Numbered from the stretch's first letter, positions 40,402 through 51,390 are shown. The stretch: 64,000 bases of DNA from Microbulbifer agarilyticus S89 (GCF_000220505.1 NZ_AFPJ01000007.1:1-64000); one strand, 5' to 3'. Notes: generated by a model from the letters alone, not told the origin. Translations and numbers: made by a program.

Positions 40402-41630
40402 GAATTGCTCCCTACAACCTTCTTGTTTTTCGCCGCGCCGCGGGCCACATCAACATCCACTTCACCGATACCGGTGGCGCGGTCAATCACCGCGCCGCCC
40501 AGGCAGATATCGCCCTGATAAATCACCACAGACTGGCCCGGGGTAACCGCGCGCTGCGGCGAATCGAAGCTAATCACCAACTTGCCATCCTCACCAACGA
40601 TCACTTCGCAATCCTGGTCGTCCTGGCGGTAACGTGTTTTTGCCGCCGCGCGGAAACACTGCGCGGGAGGCGCGCCACTAATCCAATGGGCTTGTGTTGC
40701 CTCGAGGCCAGTAGAGTAGAGCAGGGGGTGGTGCTTGCCCTGTGCCACCAACAGCACGTTGCGTTCTAGATCCTTGCCGACCACATACCAGGGTTGGTCT
40801 CCAGCACCTTTGACGCCGCCGATACCTAGGCCCTGGCGCTGCCCAATTGTGTGGTACATCAGGCCGGCATGTTGCCCCATCACTTCGCCGTCAGGGGTCT
40901 GCATTTCCCCGGGCTGTGCGGGCAAGTACTGTTCCAGGAAGTCCTTAAAACGACGCTCGCCAATAAAGCAAATGCCGGTGCTGTCCTTCTTGCTGTGGGT
41001 GATAAAGCCGTTTTCTTCCGCAATGCGGCGGACTTCCGGTTTCTCCAGTTCGCCCAAGGGGAACAGCGACTTGGCGAACTCCGCTTCACCCACAGCGTGC
41101 AGGAAGTAGCTTTGGTCTTTGTTCGGGTCCAGGCCCTTGCCAAGATAGGTGCGGCCATCTTTGTCGATACGACGCGTGTAGTGGCCCGTGGCGATGGCGT
41201 CCGCACCGAGCATTTCGGCGTACTCGAGAAACACTTTAAATTTGATTTCACGGTTACACAGGATATCCGGGTTTGGCGTGCGGCCAGCTTTGTATTCCGC
41301 AAGGAAATACTCAAACACATTGTCCCAGTACTCCGCGGCAAAGTTTGCGGTATGCAGCTTGATGCCGAGGCGCTGGCACACAGACTCTGCGTCGGCGAGA
41401 TCCTGTTTGGCGGTGCAATACTCGGTGCCGTCGTCTTCATCCCAGTTCTTCATGAACAGGCCTTCCACCTGATAGCCCTGCCGCATGAGCAGTAGCGCGG
41501 CGACAGAAGAGTCGACACCGCCGGACATACCAACGATGACGCGCTTCGCCGCATTGGTAGCCATATTGGTATTAGCCGCATTGGTAGAGCTTGATGGTGC
41601 TGACGACACAGACATTTCCGAATCTGACAT
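40398..41630 (-). CDS. mnmA: tRNA-specific 2-thiouridylase MnmA
   Basis: A protein of about 410 residues that thiolates U34 of tRNA-Lys, -Glu and -Gln. The ATP pyrophosphatase loop is [15 protein letters not shown], the catalytic cysteines lie in ILCNREIKF and STGICFIGE, and GHYTRRI and [15 protein letters not shown] are family segments. The start is uncertain. ATG 41630 gives a 33-residue Ser/Asn/Thr/Ala-rich extension, ATG 41615 or ATG 41564 shorter ones, and none has a strong ribosome-binding site. A 13-base direct repeat (41548-41560 and 41575-41587) encodes a repeated TNAA in this extension. Confidence 0.95.
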
Positions 41631-41841
41631 GAAGTACCGGGTTGTTACAGTGAGGGAGGGCAGCGCTTTTTCAAGACCGTCCGGCCCCAATGACGCCCGC
41701 AGGCGTGAAAATGGGGGCGCATTTTACCCGTGAAACGCGCAGGTGACCAATGTCACGGCATATCGATACGGTGTCACCGGAGATTGGGCACTATAAGACG
41801 CCCCACTTAGACCATAGAGGATACAGATAGTCCCGGCAGGT

Positions 41842-42528
41842 TTACCGGTTGGGCCTGCGCTTGTTACGCCGCGTGGCTGGGCGCTTGGCCGACCGGTCAT
41901 CGCGTCTGGGGGCGCTCTGCTGCTGACGGGTGGCGCCGGCGGTACGCGGCTTGCGGCCGCTCGCCTTATCCTCAGGCATATCGGGCAGGTGCACCTCTAA
42001 CGACCGCGACTCGCCGGGGGCCAATCCGTCCAGGCGCCAATTACCAATAGCGCACCGAACCAGGCGCAGCGTGGGGAAGCCCACGGCCGCGGTCATCCGC
42101 CGGACCTGACGATTACGCCCTTCGCTAATCGTGAGCTCGATCCAGGAGGTGGGGATCGACTGACGCTCGCGAATTGGGGGCGTTCGCGGCCAAATATCTG
42201 GCGCGCTGATGGCGCGGGCTTTGGCGGGCGCGGTCAGCCCGTCTTTGAGCGTAACCCCCTTGCGCAAGGCCCTCAGCGCCTCTTCGGTCACCGCCCCCTC
42301 GACCTGTGCCCAGTAGGTCTTGGGCAACTTGTTCCTGGGGTGGGCAATCCGATGCTGCAGCTGCCCATCTGCGGTAAGCAAAAGCAAGCCCTCGGAGTCG
42401 TAATCGAGACGACCCGCGGCGTACACGCCCGGCTGGGTAATATAACTAGCGAGCGTGGGCCGCCCCTCAGGGTCGGTGAACTGACACAGGACACCAAAGG
42501 GCTTGTTTAAAAGGATCAGCTTGCTCAT
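41842..42528 (-). CDS. rluE: 23S rRNA pseudouridine synthase RluE
   Basis: A 228-residue RsuA/RluB-type pseudouridine synthase; the E. coli enzyme modifies U2457 of 23S rRNA. It starts directly with the catalytic domain ([20 protein letters not shown]), with no S4 domain. The catalytic aspartate lies in [13 protein letters not shown], and [10 protein letters not shown] follows. About 40 C-terminal residues are very basic (Arg/Lys/Gln-rich, ending [10 protein letters not shown]), more than in E. coli, and may aid RNA binding. It is divergent from icd, the E. coli gene order, though nudJ is absent between it and mnmA. Confidence 0.94.
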   Translation of the reverse strand: MSKLILLNKPFGVLCQFTDPEGRPTLASYITQPGVYAAGRLDYDSEGLLLLTADGQLQHRIAHPRNKLPKTYWAQVEGAVTEEALRALRKGVTLKDGLTAPAKARAISAPDIWPRTPPIRERQSIPTSWIELTISEGRNRQVRRMTAAVGFPTLRLVRCAIGNWRLDGLAPGESRSLEVHLPDMPEDKASGRKPRTAGATRQQQSAPRRDDRSAKRPATRRNKRRPNR

Positions 42529-42646
42529 TGGTACACTTTTACACCCGATTTACAGACCAAAATAGGGGAATTTAGCGAGAAAACGCGGAGAAATAGCTAC
42601 TTCATAGTGCCTTGGTTGTAACGAAACTACAAAAACAGCCCGATGC

Positions 42647-42655
42647 TGGTATAAT
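42647..42655 (+). promoter_or_regulatory. Extended -10 promoter of icd
   Basis: TGGTATAAT is an extended -10 (TGn plus TATAAT) placed 149 bases before the icd start codon. No clear -35 hexamer is present at 17 bases upstream, which an extended -10 makes less necessary. A 5' leader of about 140 bases would result. Confidence 0.6.
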
Positions 42656-42804
42656 CGCGCCGTTTTTTAGCCAGCTTGCTGGGTGCAACGGCGCAAACAG
42701 CGGGCGGCAACCATGACCGGCAATGGAAATTTTGGCGAGGTATGCCCCTTTTTCCCCGAAATAGCCGGACGTTTAGTCAAAGAGTTACTGGAGTCAACTT
42801 AATA

Positions 42805-44055
42805 ATGGGTCATATCCAAGTGCCGGCAAACGGCGAAAAAGTTACAGTCAATGCAGACGGTTCCCTGAACGTACCGAACACCCCGATCATCCCTTTCATC
42901 GAAGGTGACGGCATCGGCGTGGATATTACCCCGGTAATGCGCAAAGTGATCGACGCAGCGGTAAGCAACGCTTACGGCGGCGACAAGTCCATCGCCTGGA
43001 TGGAGATCTTCTGCGGCGAGAAAGCAGCAGAAACCTACAGCGGCGACTGGTTCCCGGCCGAGACTCTGGAAGCAATCAAAGATTACGTTGTAAGCATCAA
43101 AGGCCCGCTGACCACTCCAGTAGGCGGCGGCTTCCGCTCCCTGAACGTTGCCCTGCGTCAGGAACTCGACCTGTACGTATGTCAGCGTCCGGTTCGCTGG
43201 TTCAGCGGTGTACCTTCTCCGGTTAAAGAGCCGAACAAGGTAGACATGGTGATCTTCCGTGAGAACTCTGAAGACATCTACGCAGGTATCGAGTGGAAAG
43301 CCGGTACCGATGAAGCGAACAAGGTTGTTAAGTTCCTGCAGGACGAGATGGGCGTTAAGAAAATCCGCTTCCCGCAGAACGTAGGCATCGGTGTTAAGCC
43401 GGTATCCGAAGAGGGCACCAAGCGCCTGGTACGTAAAGCCCTGCAGTACACCATCGATCAGGACCGTGACTCCCTGACCCTGGTGCACAAAGGCAACATC
43501 ATGAAGTTCACCGAAGGTGCCTTCGCCGACTGGGGCTACGAGCTGGCTCGCGAAGAGTTCGGCGCTCAGCCGATCGACGGCGGCCCATGGTGCAGCTTCA
43601 AGAACCCGAACACCGGTAAGGAAATCGTGGTTAAGGACGTGATCGCAGACGCCATGCTGCAGCAGATCCTGCTGCGCCCGGCCGAGTACGACGTGATTGC
43701 CACCCTGAACCTAAACGGCGACTACCTGTCCGACGCACTGGCCGCACAGGTTGGTGGTATCGGTATTGCTCCGGGTGCGAACCTGTCTGACGACGTTGCG
43801 CTGTTCGAAGCAACCCACGGTACCGCGCCGAAGTACGCCGGCCAGGACAAGGTAAACCCGGGCTCCCTGATTCTGTCCGCTGAGATGATGCTGCGTCACC
43901 TGGGCTGGAACGAAGCGGCTGAGCTGGTTGTTAAAGGTATGGAAGGTGCTATCGAAGCCAAGACCGTTACCTATGACTTCGAGCGCCTGATGGACGGCGC
44001 CGAGCTGAAGTCTTGCTCTGAATTCGGAGACGAAGTTATCAAGCACATGGCCTGA
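42805..44055 (+). CDS. icd: NADP-dependent isocitrate dehydrogenase
   Basis: A 416-residue TCA-cycle enzyme, the same length as E. coli Icd. The start is ATG 42805 ([10 protein letters not shown]) with GGAG upstream; the open frame extends 43 codons further without support. Substrate-binding [14 protein letters not shown] contains Ser112, the equivalent of the serine phosphorylated by AceK in E. coli, which diverts flux to the glyoxylate bypass. Other markers are [22 protein letters not shown] and [14 protein letters not shown]. Codon use is strongly biased (CGT, GTT/GTA, AAC, GAA), as in highly expressed genes. A strong terminator follows. Confidence 0.98.
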   Translation: MGHIQVPANGEKVTVNADGSLNVPNTPIIPFIEGDGIGVDITPVMRKVIDAAVSNAYGGDKSIAWMEIFCGEKAAETYSGDWFPAETLEAIKDYVVSIKGPLTTPVGGGFRSLNVALRQELDLYVCQRPVRWFSGVPSPVKEPNKVDMVIFRENSEDIYAGIEWKAGTDEANKVVKFLQDEMGVKKIRFPQNVGIGVKPVSEEGTKRLVRKALQYTIDQDRDSLTLVHKGNIMKFTEGAFADWGYELAREEFGAQPIDGGPWCSFKNPNTGKEIVVKDVIADAMLQQILLRPAEYDVIATLNLNGDYLSDALAAQVGGIGIAPGANLSDDVALFEATHGTAPKYAGQDKVNPGSLILSAEMMLRHLGWNEAAELVVKGMEGAIEAKTVTYDFERLMDGAELKSCSEFGDEVIKHMA

Positions 44056-44070
44056 TAGACCTTCGAAAAA

Positions 44071-44105
44071 AAGGCCCCGTACCGAAAGGTGCGGGGCCTT
44101 TTTTT
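44071..44105 (+). terminator. Rho-independent terminator of icd
   Basis: Thirteen-base arms AAGGCCCCGTACC (44071-44083) and GGTGCGGGGCCTT (44088-44100), with one G-T pair, close a GAAA tetraloop and run into a T-tract to 44105. Confidence 0.95.
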
Positions 44106-44269
44106 ATTCTGATCAACGAAAGCTACAGCAGCGCGGTAGTAGTGGGACGCATGTACCACTCATCAGCCAAGCACCGCTATCACTCTTCCAAGCAAGAAGA
44201 ATGGGCTGGAACCACGGGCTCCAAAATGGCGTGCGGCCGCTAGCTTAGGTAGCCCACACACCCGGCTGG

Positions 44270-44557
44270 TTAATCCAGCATATCTTCCGTTTCTTTCTCG
44301 CGAACAGGCTGTGCCTGCGGCGCTGGTGCGGCGGTTTCCGCCGGGCGAGGCGCATCGGCAGCACTAATGTTGGCCGCGTGGTAGCCCTTATCACCCTGGA
44401 TAATATCGAACTGTACCTGCTGACCCGCCTTCAGGGTTCGGTAACCCTCCATTTGAATGGCCGAGTAATGTGCGAACAGGTCCTCTCCACCTTCATCAGC
44501 AAGAATGAATCCATATCCCTTGGCATTATTGAACCACTTAACGGTACCGGTAGGCAT
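44270..44557 (-). CDS. cspD: Cold-shock domain protein, CspD-like
   Basis: A 95-residue single-strand nucleic-acid-binding protein. The cold-shock fold carries RNP1 KGYGFIL and RNP2 DLFAHYSAI. Beyond residue 68 it has an Ala/Pro-rich and then acidic tail (PRPAETAAPAPQAQPV, ending EDMLD), longer than the 74-residue E. coli CspD. GAGGG precedes ATG 44557 by 8 bases. Its place next to, and divergent from, clpS is conserved with E. coli, where CspD inhibits replication in starved cells; that role here is inference. Confidence 0.92.
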   Translation of the reverse strand: MPTGTVKWFNNAKGYGFILADEGGEDLFAHYSAIQMEGYRTLKAGQQVQFDIIQGDKGYHAANISAADAPRPAETAAPAPQAQPVREKETEDMLD

Positions 44558-44904
44558 GGCGAAATCCCTCTAAATTGCCGGGGCGACTGCTGGCCGCCTA
44601 AATATGTTGTCTTTATTGTTATCGCGCTTCATGCGCTTGCTTTAAAGCACAATTGCATCCGCTATTGTACGTGTGCCTAATTAACCACTTGGCGCGGTTA
44701 CTACCTCTTGTAGCCAACCGCTCCGGTCTTGTCAAGCGAATATCCCCCACGACACTGTGTGCTCAGCCGTTTGGGGTTACAATGCTCGCTAACTGACTTA
44801 CACAAAATGACTGGCCATCGAATAATCGTTCCGGCTATTTTTCGATTAGACAAAAGCAGCGTCACGACTGTGAACTGATTCTTTAAGATTGATTGACTGA
44901 CACT
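44558..44904. promoter_or_regulatory. Divergent cspD/clpS control region with a hairpin
   Basis: This 347-base gap must hold both promoters. At 44694-44721, GCGGTT-A-CTAC, loop CTCTT, GTAG-CC-AACCGC forms a stem with one asymmetric bulge and no T-tract, so it looks like a leader structure or protein site rather than a terminator. TACAAT at 44778-44783 could be the clpS -10. The ribosome-binding site before clpS is weak. Confidence 0.45.
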
Positions 44905-45300
44905 ATGGGAAATTCGCAAATCATTAAACTACACTCGGATCAAGGTGCGGATGATGACTACTATCATTTCCACGAAGGGCAGGGGGACACGGCGCTGGCG
45001 GAGGCCCGTCCGCGGCTAAAACGCCCGCCGATGTACAAGGTGGTCATGCTCAATGACGACTACACCCCGATGGAATTTGTCGTGGAAGCACTTGAGTTGT
45101 TTTTCTATGTCAACCGCGAGCGCGCCACTCAACTGATGTTGCAGGTTCACACCAAGGGAAAAGCCATCTGTGGTGTCTATACTCGAGATATTGCGGAAAC
45201 AAAGGCCGCGCAGGTAAATCAGTTTGCCCGCGACAATGAACATCCGCTTTTGTGTGAAATCGAAGCTGACGAAGACGACGAACAGGGCGAGGAGGGTTGA
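44905..45300 (+). CDS. clpS: ATP-dependent Clp protease adaptor ClpS
   Basis: A 131-residue adaptor that delivers proteins with N-degron residues (Leu, Phe, Trp, Tyr) to ClpAP. The core has [21 protein letters not shown], including the hydrophobic-pocket residues, and [15 protein letters not shown]. The N-terminal tail that reaches the ClpA pore is long and acidic, and the C terminus is also acidic ([12 protein letters not shown]). ATG 44905 is chosen, since a TTG four codons earlier has no better ribosome-binding site. It is followed by clpA after 129 bases. Confidence 0.95.
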   Translation: MGNSQIIKLHSDQGADDDYYHFHEGQGDTALAEARPRLKRPPMYKVVMLNDDYTPMEFVVEALELFFYVNRERATQLMLQVHTKGKAICGVYTRDIAETKAAQVNQFARDNEHPLLCEIEADEDDEQGEEG

Positions 45301-45429
45301 TCCAACACAATCGGCGCCAGGCTTGCCTGGTAGGACTTTCCAGCCGGGTTTGCCGGCAACGCATTAGGAATGCCGGGTGTACTCAGTGACAATCCGGACG
45401 ACATTGGCCAGTAAGGTTTTGAGGTTTAG

Positions 45430-47715
45430 ATGCTCAGCAAGGATTTAGAGGTAACGCTCAATCTAGCGTTCAAAGGTGCACGGGCGAAACGCCACGAGTT
45501 TATGACCGTTGAGCACCTGCTGTTGGCGCTGCTGGACAATGAATCCGCGGCGGATGTCCTGCATGCATGTGGCGCAGACCTCAGTGCTCTGCGCAGAGAA
45601 CTGTTGGAGTTTGTCGATTCCACCACGCCACTCATTCCAGAGAACGATACCGACCGCGAGACCCAGCCCACGCTCGGCTTCCAGCGCGTATTGCAGCGCG
45701 CGGTTTTCCATGTGCAGTCCTCCGGCAAGAAAGAAGTAACCGGTGCAAACGTACTCGTTGCGATTTTCTGCGAGCAGGAAAGCCAGGCCGTGTACTACCT
45801 GAAGCAGCAGAGTGTCGCCCGCATTGATGTGGTGAACTACATCACCCATGGCATTTCCCGTGTGAGCTCCGGCGGCAACGGTACCCACAGTAATCCCGAT
45901 CCATCGCCAGAGCAGGTGGATGAAGAGCTCGGCACTACCGCCGAGCCGGGCGGCTCCGACCCGCTCGAGAGCTATGCCACCAATTTAAACCAGGAAGCCA
46001 TTCTCGGGCGTATTGACCCTCTGGTTGGCCGCGCGCCCGAAGTAGAGCGAGTTACCCAAGTACTCGCGCGCCGCCGCAAGAACAACCCGCTGCTGGTTGG
46101 CGAGTCCGGTGTCGGCAAGACCGCCATCGCCGAGGGCCTGGCACGCCGCATCGTCGACGGGGAAGTGCCGGAACCGCTACAGGAAAGCACCATCTACTCC
46201 CTGGATCTCGGCTCACTGCTCGCGGGCACAAAATACCGCGGGGATTTTGAAAAACGCTTCAAGGCCTTGCTGGCGGAACTGAAGAAACGTGAGCATGCCG
46301 TACTGTTCATCGACGAAATCCATACGATTATCGGTGCGGGTGCCGCCTCCGGTGGCGTCATGGATGCGTCAAACCTGCTGAAACCTCTACTTTCCAGTGG
46401 CCAGCTGCGCTGCATTGGCTCCACCACGTTTAACGAGTACCGCGGCATCTTTGAAAAAGACCGTGCACTGTCCCGCCGCTTCCAGAAGATCGATGTGCAC
46501 GAGCCATCGGTGGAAGAGACCGTGCAGATTCTGCAGGGCCTGAAGTCTTGCTTTGAAGATCACCACAAGGTGCGCTTTACCGATTCAGCGCTCGAGGCAG
46601 CGGCACAACTGGCCAACCGCCATATCACCGAGCGTTTCCTGCCGGACAAAGCCATCGATGTGATCGATGAGGCCGGCGCCTACCAGGCATTACTGCCAGC
46701 GGAGCAGCGCACCGATACCATCTCCGTCACCGAAATTGAAAATGTCGTTGCCAAAATGGCACGCATACCGGCGAAGAGTGTTTCCGCTTCGGACAAAGCG
46801 GCACTGGCCAAGCTTGATGAAAATCTGAAGATGGTGGTGTTCGGGCAGGACCTGGCGATTGAAGCCCTCAGCACTTCGATCAAGCTGGCTCGCGCCGGCC
46901 TGGGTGCTGAAGAAAAACCCATTGGCTCCTTCCTGTTTGCCGGCCCCACCGGTGTGGGTAAAACGGAATTGTGTCGCCAGCTTGCACAGGTAATGGGTAT
47001 CGAGCTGATTCGCTTCGATATGTCCGAGTACATGGAGCGCCACACGGTGTCGCGCCTGATCGGCGCACCTCCCGGCTACGTGGGTTTTGACCAGGGCGGC
47101 CTGCTGACCGACGCGGTGACCAAGCACCCCCATAGCGTGGTCCTGCTCGACGAGATTGAGAAGGCGCACCCGGAAGTGTTCAACCTGCTGCTGCAGGTGA
47201 TGGACCACGGCACGCTCACCGACAACAACGGCCGCAAAGCCGATTTCCGCAATGTCATCCTGATCATGACCACCAATGCCGGCGCTGAGCTGATGAGCCG
47301 TCGCTCGATCGGCTTTGCTAATCAGGATCACAGCACAGACGGCATGGAGGAGATCAAGAAGATGTTCACTCCAGAATTCCGCAACCGCCTCGACAGCATC
47401 ATCCAGTTTGGCGCGCTCGATGTGGATGTGGTCAAAACCGTCGTGGACAAGTTTGTTGTGGAATTGCAGGCTCAGCTGGACGAGTCGCGGGTCACCCTCG
47501 AAGTGGATGACGAAGCGCGTGAATGGCTTGCCCGCAACGGCTATGACGAGAAAATGGGCGCACGCCCGATGGCGCGGCTCATTCGCGAGAAACTGCGCAA
47601 ACCATTGGCGGAAGCCGTACTGTTTGGGGATCTGTCAGATGAGGGCGGTAAGGTGGAAGTCACCGTCGAGGACGATCAACTCAAAATCAATACGGCCATA
47701 CCAGCACTGCATTGA
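45430..47715 (+). CDS. clpA: ATP-dependent Clp protease ATP-binding subunit ClpA
   Basis: A 761-residue AAA+ unfoldase that feeds proteins into ClpP. The N domain (about 1-145) is the ClpS docking site. A low-complexity linker (145-180) follows, then AAA-1 with Walker A GESGVGKT at 224-231, and AAA-2 with [10 protein letters not shown] near 497 and [16 protein letters not shown]. The ClpP-binding loop appears as SIGF in [11 protein letters not shown], the counterpart of the IGL loop of E. coli. GAGG lies before ATG 45430. A bidirectional terminator follows. It works with ClpS just upstream. Confidence 0.97.
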   Translation: MLSKDLEVTLNLAFKGARAKRHEFMTVEHLLLALLDNESAADVLHACGADLSALRRELLEFVDSTTPLIPENDTDRETQPTLGFQRVLQRAVFHVQSSGKKEVTGANVLVAIFCEQESQAVYYLKQQSVARIDVVNYITHGISRVSSGGNGTHSNPDPSPEQVDEELGTTAEPGGSDPLESYATNLNQEAILGRIDPLVGRAPEVERVTQVLARRRKNNPLLVGESGVGKTAIAEGLARRIVDGEVPEPLQESTIYSLDLGSLLAGTKYRGDFEKRFKALLAELKKREHAVLFIDEIHTIIGAGAASGGVMDASNLLKPLLSSGQLRCIGSTTFNEYRGIFEKDRALSRRFQKIDVHEPSVEETVQILQGLKSCFEDHHKVRFTDSALEAAAQLANRHITERFLPDKAIDVIDEAGAYQALLPAEQRTDTISVTEIENVVAKMARIPAKSVSASDKAALAKLDENLKMVVFGQDLAIEALSTSIKLARAGLGAEEKPIGSFLFAGPTGVGKTELCRQLAQVMGIELIRFDMSEYMERHTVSRLIGAPPGYVGFDQGGLLTDAVTKHPHSVVLLDEIEKAHPEVFNLLLQVMDHGTLTDNNGRKADFRNVILIMTTNAGAELMSRRSIGFANQDHSTDGMEEIKKMFTPEFRNRLDSIIQFGALDVDVVKTVVDKFVVELQAQLDESRVTLEVDDEAREWLARNGYDEKMGARPMARLIREKLRKPLAEAVLFGDLSDEGGKVEVTVEDDQLKINTAIPALH

Positions 47716-47732
47716 TCGCGACCCCAGAACCA

Positions 47733-47761
47733 AAAAAGCCACCGCTTGCGGTGGCTTTTTT
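47733..47761. terminator. Bidirectional terminator between clpA and infA
   Basis: GCCACCG (47738-47744) and CGGTGGC (47749-47755) enclose CTTG, with AAAAAA before and TTTTTT after, so both converging genes can use it. Confidence 0.92.
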
Positions 47762-47798
47762 ATTGCGCGTGCAATACCGGTGTATTGCCGGCGAGCAA

Positions 47799-48017
47799 TT
47801 AGCGGGCGCGGTAGGTAATGCGGCCTTTGCTCAGGTCATAAGGAGTCAGCTCTACCTTGACCTTGTCGCCAGTCAGAATGCGGATGTAGTTTTTGCGCAT
47901 TTTTCCGGAGATGTGCGCGATCACCACATGTCCGTTTTCCAGTTTCACGCGGAAGGTGGTGTTAGGCAGGGTGTCGATCACCTCGCCTTCCATTTCAATG
48001 TAATCGTCTTTTGCCAT
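47799..48017 (-). CDS. infA: Translation initiation factor IF-1
   Basis: A 72-residue OB-fold protein that binds the ribosomal A site with IF2 and IF3 during initiation. The whole sequence matches the family, including [35 protein letters not shown] and the end ITYRAR. It is on the minus strand, convergent to clpA, with bpt upstream. E. coli has the same clpA-infA-aat order, with a serine tRNA between clpA and infA; I see no tRNA here. Confidence 0.98.
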   Translation of the reverse strand: MAKDDYIEMEGEVIDTLPNTTFRVKLENGHVVIAHISGKMRKNYIRILTGDKVKVELTPYDLSKGRITYRAR

Positions 48018-48234
48018 GCGGCAGCAACCCTTGATTGATTTGTACTAGCTATTCCGCCAGGTAATGTAAATTCCAGACTCCGACAGGCACTTTCGTGTAA
48101 CCGTCATGGATACTGTAGCTGGAGCCGGCGGTACGACGGGCGTGCATTTTGCACGAAAAGTGTCTGCAGGCCAAGTAAAACCGGGAATTGATACCCGGCC
48201 CATTGCAGCAGGGGAAGAGTAGGGCGATGCCCCC

Positions 48235-48954
48235 TCATTCCGACTTGAGCGTCCAGCGACCGTCGGTCAAATATTCCAGTGGCTGAAACTGATTTTTATA
48301 GGCCATTTTGGCGCATTGGCGAATCCAATACCCCAGATACAGGCTCGGCAAGCCCAGGCGGCGCGTCCACTCGATCTGGTACAGGATCGCGTAGGTGCCC
48401 AGGCTGCGCTTGATTTCATCGGGGTCATAAAAGGTGTAGATGGCAGAAACTCCACCACTCAATACATCGGTCACCGCCGTCGCCACCAGCCGGTCACGGG
48501 CCCGAAACTCCAGGTAACGGGTACTGCCCCAGGCGTTGTTCAGGAAGCTGCGGAACTGCTCGCGACTCGGCGGGTACATCTCGCCATCGCGGTGGCGCGC
48601 CTCGATGTAGCGCGCATACATCGCGTACTGCTCATCGGTATCGATATCCTGACGATGGAATACATCCAGATCCTTGTTCCTGCGCCAACAGCGCCGCTGG
48701 TTGCGATTGGGAACGAAGAGCTCAACCGGCACACGCGCCGGCACACAGGCGCGACAAGTTGCGCACTGGGGCCGATACAGATAATTACCGCTGCGGCGGA
48801 AACCCAACTCGGAGAGTCGGCTGTACAGTCGGGAATCAATGGGGGTCTGCGGATCCACAAACACCGTTGTCGCCTCGCGATCCTCCAGGTAACCGCAGGG
48901 GTGCGGCAGTGTTGCCAGCAGGCGCACGGAATCGAGCTGCGAGAACTGGCTCAC
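48235..48954 (-). CDS. bpt: Aspartate/glutamate leucyltransferase
   Basis: A 239-residue aminoacyl-tRNA transferase that adds leucine to N-terminal Asp or Glu, turning them into N-degrons for ClpS/ClpAP. The zinc/RNA-like cysteine motif PQCATCRACVPARV is near residue 60. The ATE domain shows YSRLSELGFRRSGNYLY and YLGYWIRQCAKMAYKNQFQPLEYL. The start is GTG 48954 with AGGG upstream. It lies next to aat, clpS and clpA, forming a complete N-degron branch. Older names for the family include ate. Confidence 0.96.
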   Translation of the reverse strand: MSQFSQLDSVRLLATLPHPCGYLEDREATTVFVDPQTPIDSRLYSRLSELGFRRSGNYLYRPQCATCRACVPARVPVELFVPNRNQRRCWRRNKDLDVFHRQDIDTDEQYAMYARYIEARHRDGEMYPPSREQFRSFLNNAWGSTRYLEFRARDRLVATAVTDVLSGGVSAIYTFYDPDEIKRSLGTYAILYQIEWTRRLGLPSLYLGYWIRQCAKMAYKNQFQPLEYLTDGRWTLKSE

Positions 48955-49168
48955 GGGCGGTGGACCCTGCGGGCAGTCCTAGTGCGGGAACCGTTTATCA
49001 CTGGCTTGCGGGCTCCTTGTGGGATCAGACAACTGAGGGATTGAACCGGAAAGTCAACATTCACCATTACGTAGCGGCGAGCGCAACGCGTGTAAACCGG
49101 AGGGTAATTTGCGGTCGCGCAAAACTCAAACTTGTCGAACCGAACATATCTTAGGGCGGCAGCGCGAC

Positions 49169-49894
49169 TTAGCGGTTCTCATCAAACAGATCGGCATCCG
49201 GTGCCGCCGGCCAGGGGGTGGGGAAGGGTGGCTGTGAGACTCCTCTGGCCAGCCGCACCTCAAACACCGCGCGGGAGAATTCCTGCGCACCGAGGCTTTC
49301 AAGGTGTGGGTTGGTGACCTGGCAATCAATGAGTTCACACCCCCAGCGTGCGAGCTGTCGCACCAGATGGGCGAAAGCCACCTTGGATGCACCCGTTGCA
49401 CGATGAAACATCGACTCACCGAAGAATACCCGCCCTACGCTCAGGCCGTAGAGGCCGCCGACCAGCTCACCATCGAGCCAGACCTCTACGGAATGCGCAT
49501 GCCCCTGCTGATGCATCTCCACATAGGCGTCGTGCATTTCATCGGTAATCCAGGTGCCTTCGCCATCTGCTCTGGGCGCGGCACAACCCCGCATTACGGC
49601 CTCGAAAGCCTGATCGAAGGTCACCGTGAAGCGCTGCTTGCGAATCAACTTGCGCAAACTCCGGCTAAACGACAGCGATTGCGGGCTCACCACACAGCGC
49701 GGGGAGGGCGACCACCAGAGAATGGGCTGGTCATCTGAGAACCAGGGAAAGATACCCTTGCGGTAGGCGGCTAGCAGCCAGTCGGCCGTCAAATCCCCAC
49801 CGACGGCCAACAGACCATTGGGGTCAGACAATGCATGTGACGTATCTGGAAACGCCACCCGATCCGGGTCCAGTAGGGTGAGGATGTCATCCAT
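49169..49894 (-). CDS. aat: Leucyl/phenylalanyl-tRNA-protein transferase
   Basis: A 241-residue enzyme that adds Leu or Phe from tRNA to N-terminal Arg or Lys, marking proteins for ClpS/ClpAP. Typical segments are GLLAVGGDLTADWLLAAYRKGIFPWFSDDQPILWWSP in the N-terminal half and GGLYGLSVGRVFFGESMFHRATGASKVA in the middle; I cite them as recognition points. The start is ATG 49894. A longer frame to 49957 runs into the trxB terminator and is not used. The ribosome-binding site is weak. Confidence 0.95.
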   Translation of the reverse strand: MDDILTLLDPDRVAFPDTSHALSDPNGLLAVGGDLTADWLLAAYRKGIFPWFSDDQPILWWSPSPRCVVSPQSLSFSRSLRKLIRKQRFTVTFDQAFEAVMRGCAAPRADGEGTWITDEMHDAYVEMHQQGHAHSVEVWLDGELVGGLYGLSVGRVFFGESMFHRATGASKVAFAHLVRQLARWGCELIDCQVTNPHLESLGAQEFSRAVFEVRLARGVSQPPFPTPWPAAPDADLFDENR

Positions 49895-49955
49895 AACTTC
49901 GGGTACTGCTGTGCCTTGTGATGGCGTGAATTTATAACCGACAAATATAACCGAC

Positions 49956-49979
49956 AAAAAAGGCGGCCTAAGCCGCCTT
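49956..49979 (-). terminator. Rho-independent terminator of trxB
   Basis: On the minus strand AAGGCGGC, loop TTAG, GCCGCCTT (49979-49960) is followed by a T-tract (49960-49956), so it ends the trxB transcript before aat. Confidence 0.88.
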
Positions 49980-50011
49980 CCGAACCTCAGCCTATAAACC
50001 AGGCCATGGAT

Positions 50012-50971
<960 letters not shown>

Positions 50972-50978
50972 TCAGCTT

Positions 50979-51101
50979 TCAGAAATTTGATTTATTGGAT
51001 CTGCCACCCTGTGCGAACTCGCTCCGAGACTCACGGGCGCGAAACACCAGCAAACTGGCCGGCAGGAGAACAAGGGTGGCCGGGTAGGGGAGTCGACGCA
51101 T
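50979..51101 (-). CDS. Possible small membrane protein upstream of trxB (40 residues)
   Basis: A short frame not recognisable as a known family. ATG 51101 is preceded by GGGGAG (51109-51114) at the ideal 7-base spacing, a better ribosome-binding site than most genes here. The product starts MRRLPYPATLVLLPASLLVF, basic residues then one hydrophobic stretch, and ends with a polar tail rich in Ser, Arg and Asn (ending SNKSNF). That fits a single-span or signal-like small protein, with the N terminus inside. Its stop lies 25 bases before trxB, so coupled expression is plausible. It could also be a regulatory leader peptide. Confidence 0.5.
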   Translation of the reverse strand: MRRLPYPATLVLLPASLLVFRARESRSEFAQGGRSNKSNF

Positions 51102-51114
51102 GGTGTAGCTCCCC

Positions 51115-51390
51115 AATTTCGCGGGCAATGATAGGTGATGACACCACAGCTACCAAATAGTTTGGCCTTATTTATTTCATTGCCGGACTTTATAGGATGA
51201 CCATATCGACAGGGCCGAGCGATAGGCAGGGCATCTGGCGCAAAAATCTTTTTTATTGTTAGGTCTGCGTGAGGTTTGTCGCGTAACTCTTTGAATATAT
51301 TGGTAAAATTGCCAGTTAATGTAATCTGTGAAGTCCCGCCACGGTAGCATTTAGCAGGCGGCTGTAGTACACAGACTCCCATACCGAATA
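51115..51390. other. Intergenic region upstream of ftsK and trxB
   Basis: Apart from the two short frames just described, about 275 bases hold no recognised gene. I expect divergent promoters. Relatives often have lrp next to ftsK; it is absent here. I looked for a CTGT-n8-ACAG LexA box, known at E. coli ftsK, and found none. Confidence 0.45.

Noticed and set aside
48049-48147. 32-codon minus-strand frame upstream of infA
   Set aside because: Starts ATG 48147 but has no ribosome-binding site; its start coincides with a CGTGCA-TTT-TGCACG palindrome, more likely a regulatory site.
47716-48234. Serine tRNA gene around infA, as in E. coli
   Set aside because: I searched both strands by eye for an acceptor/T-loop pattern and found none.
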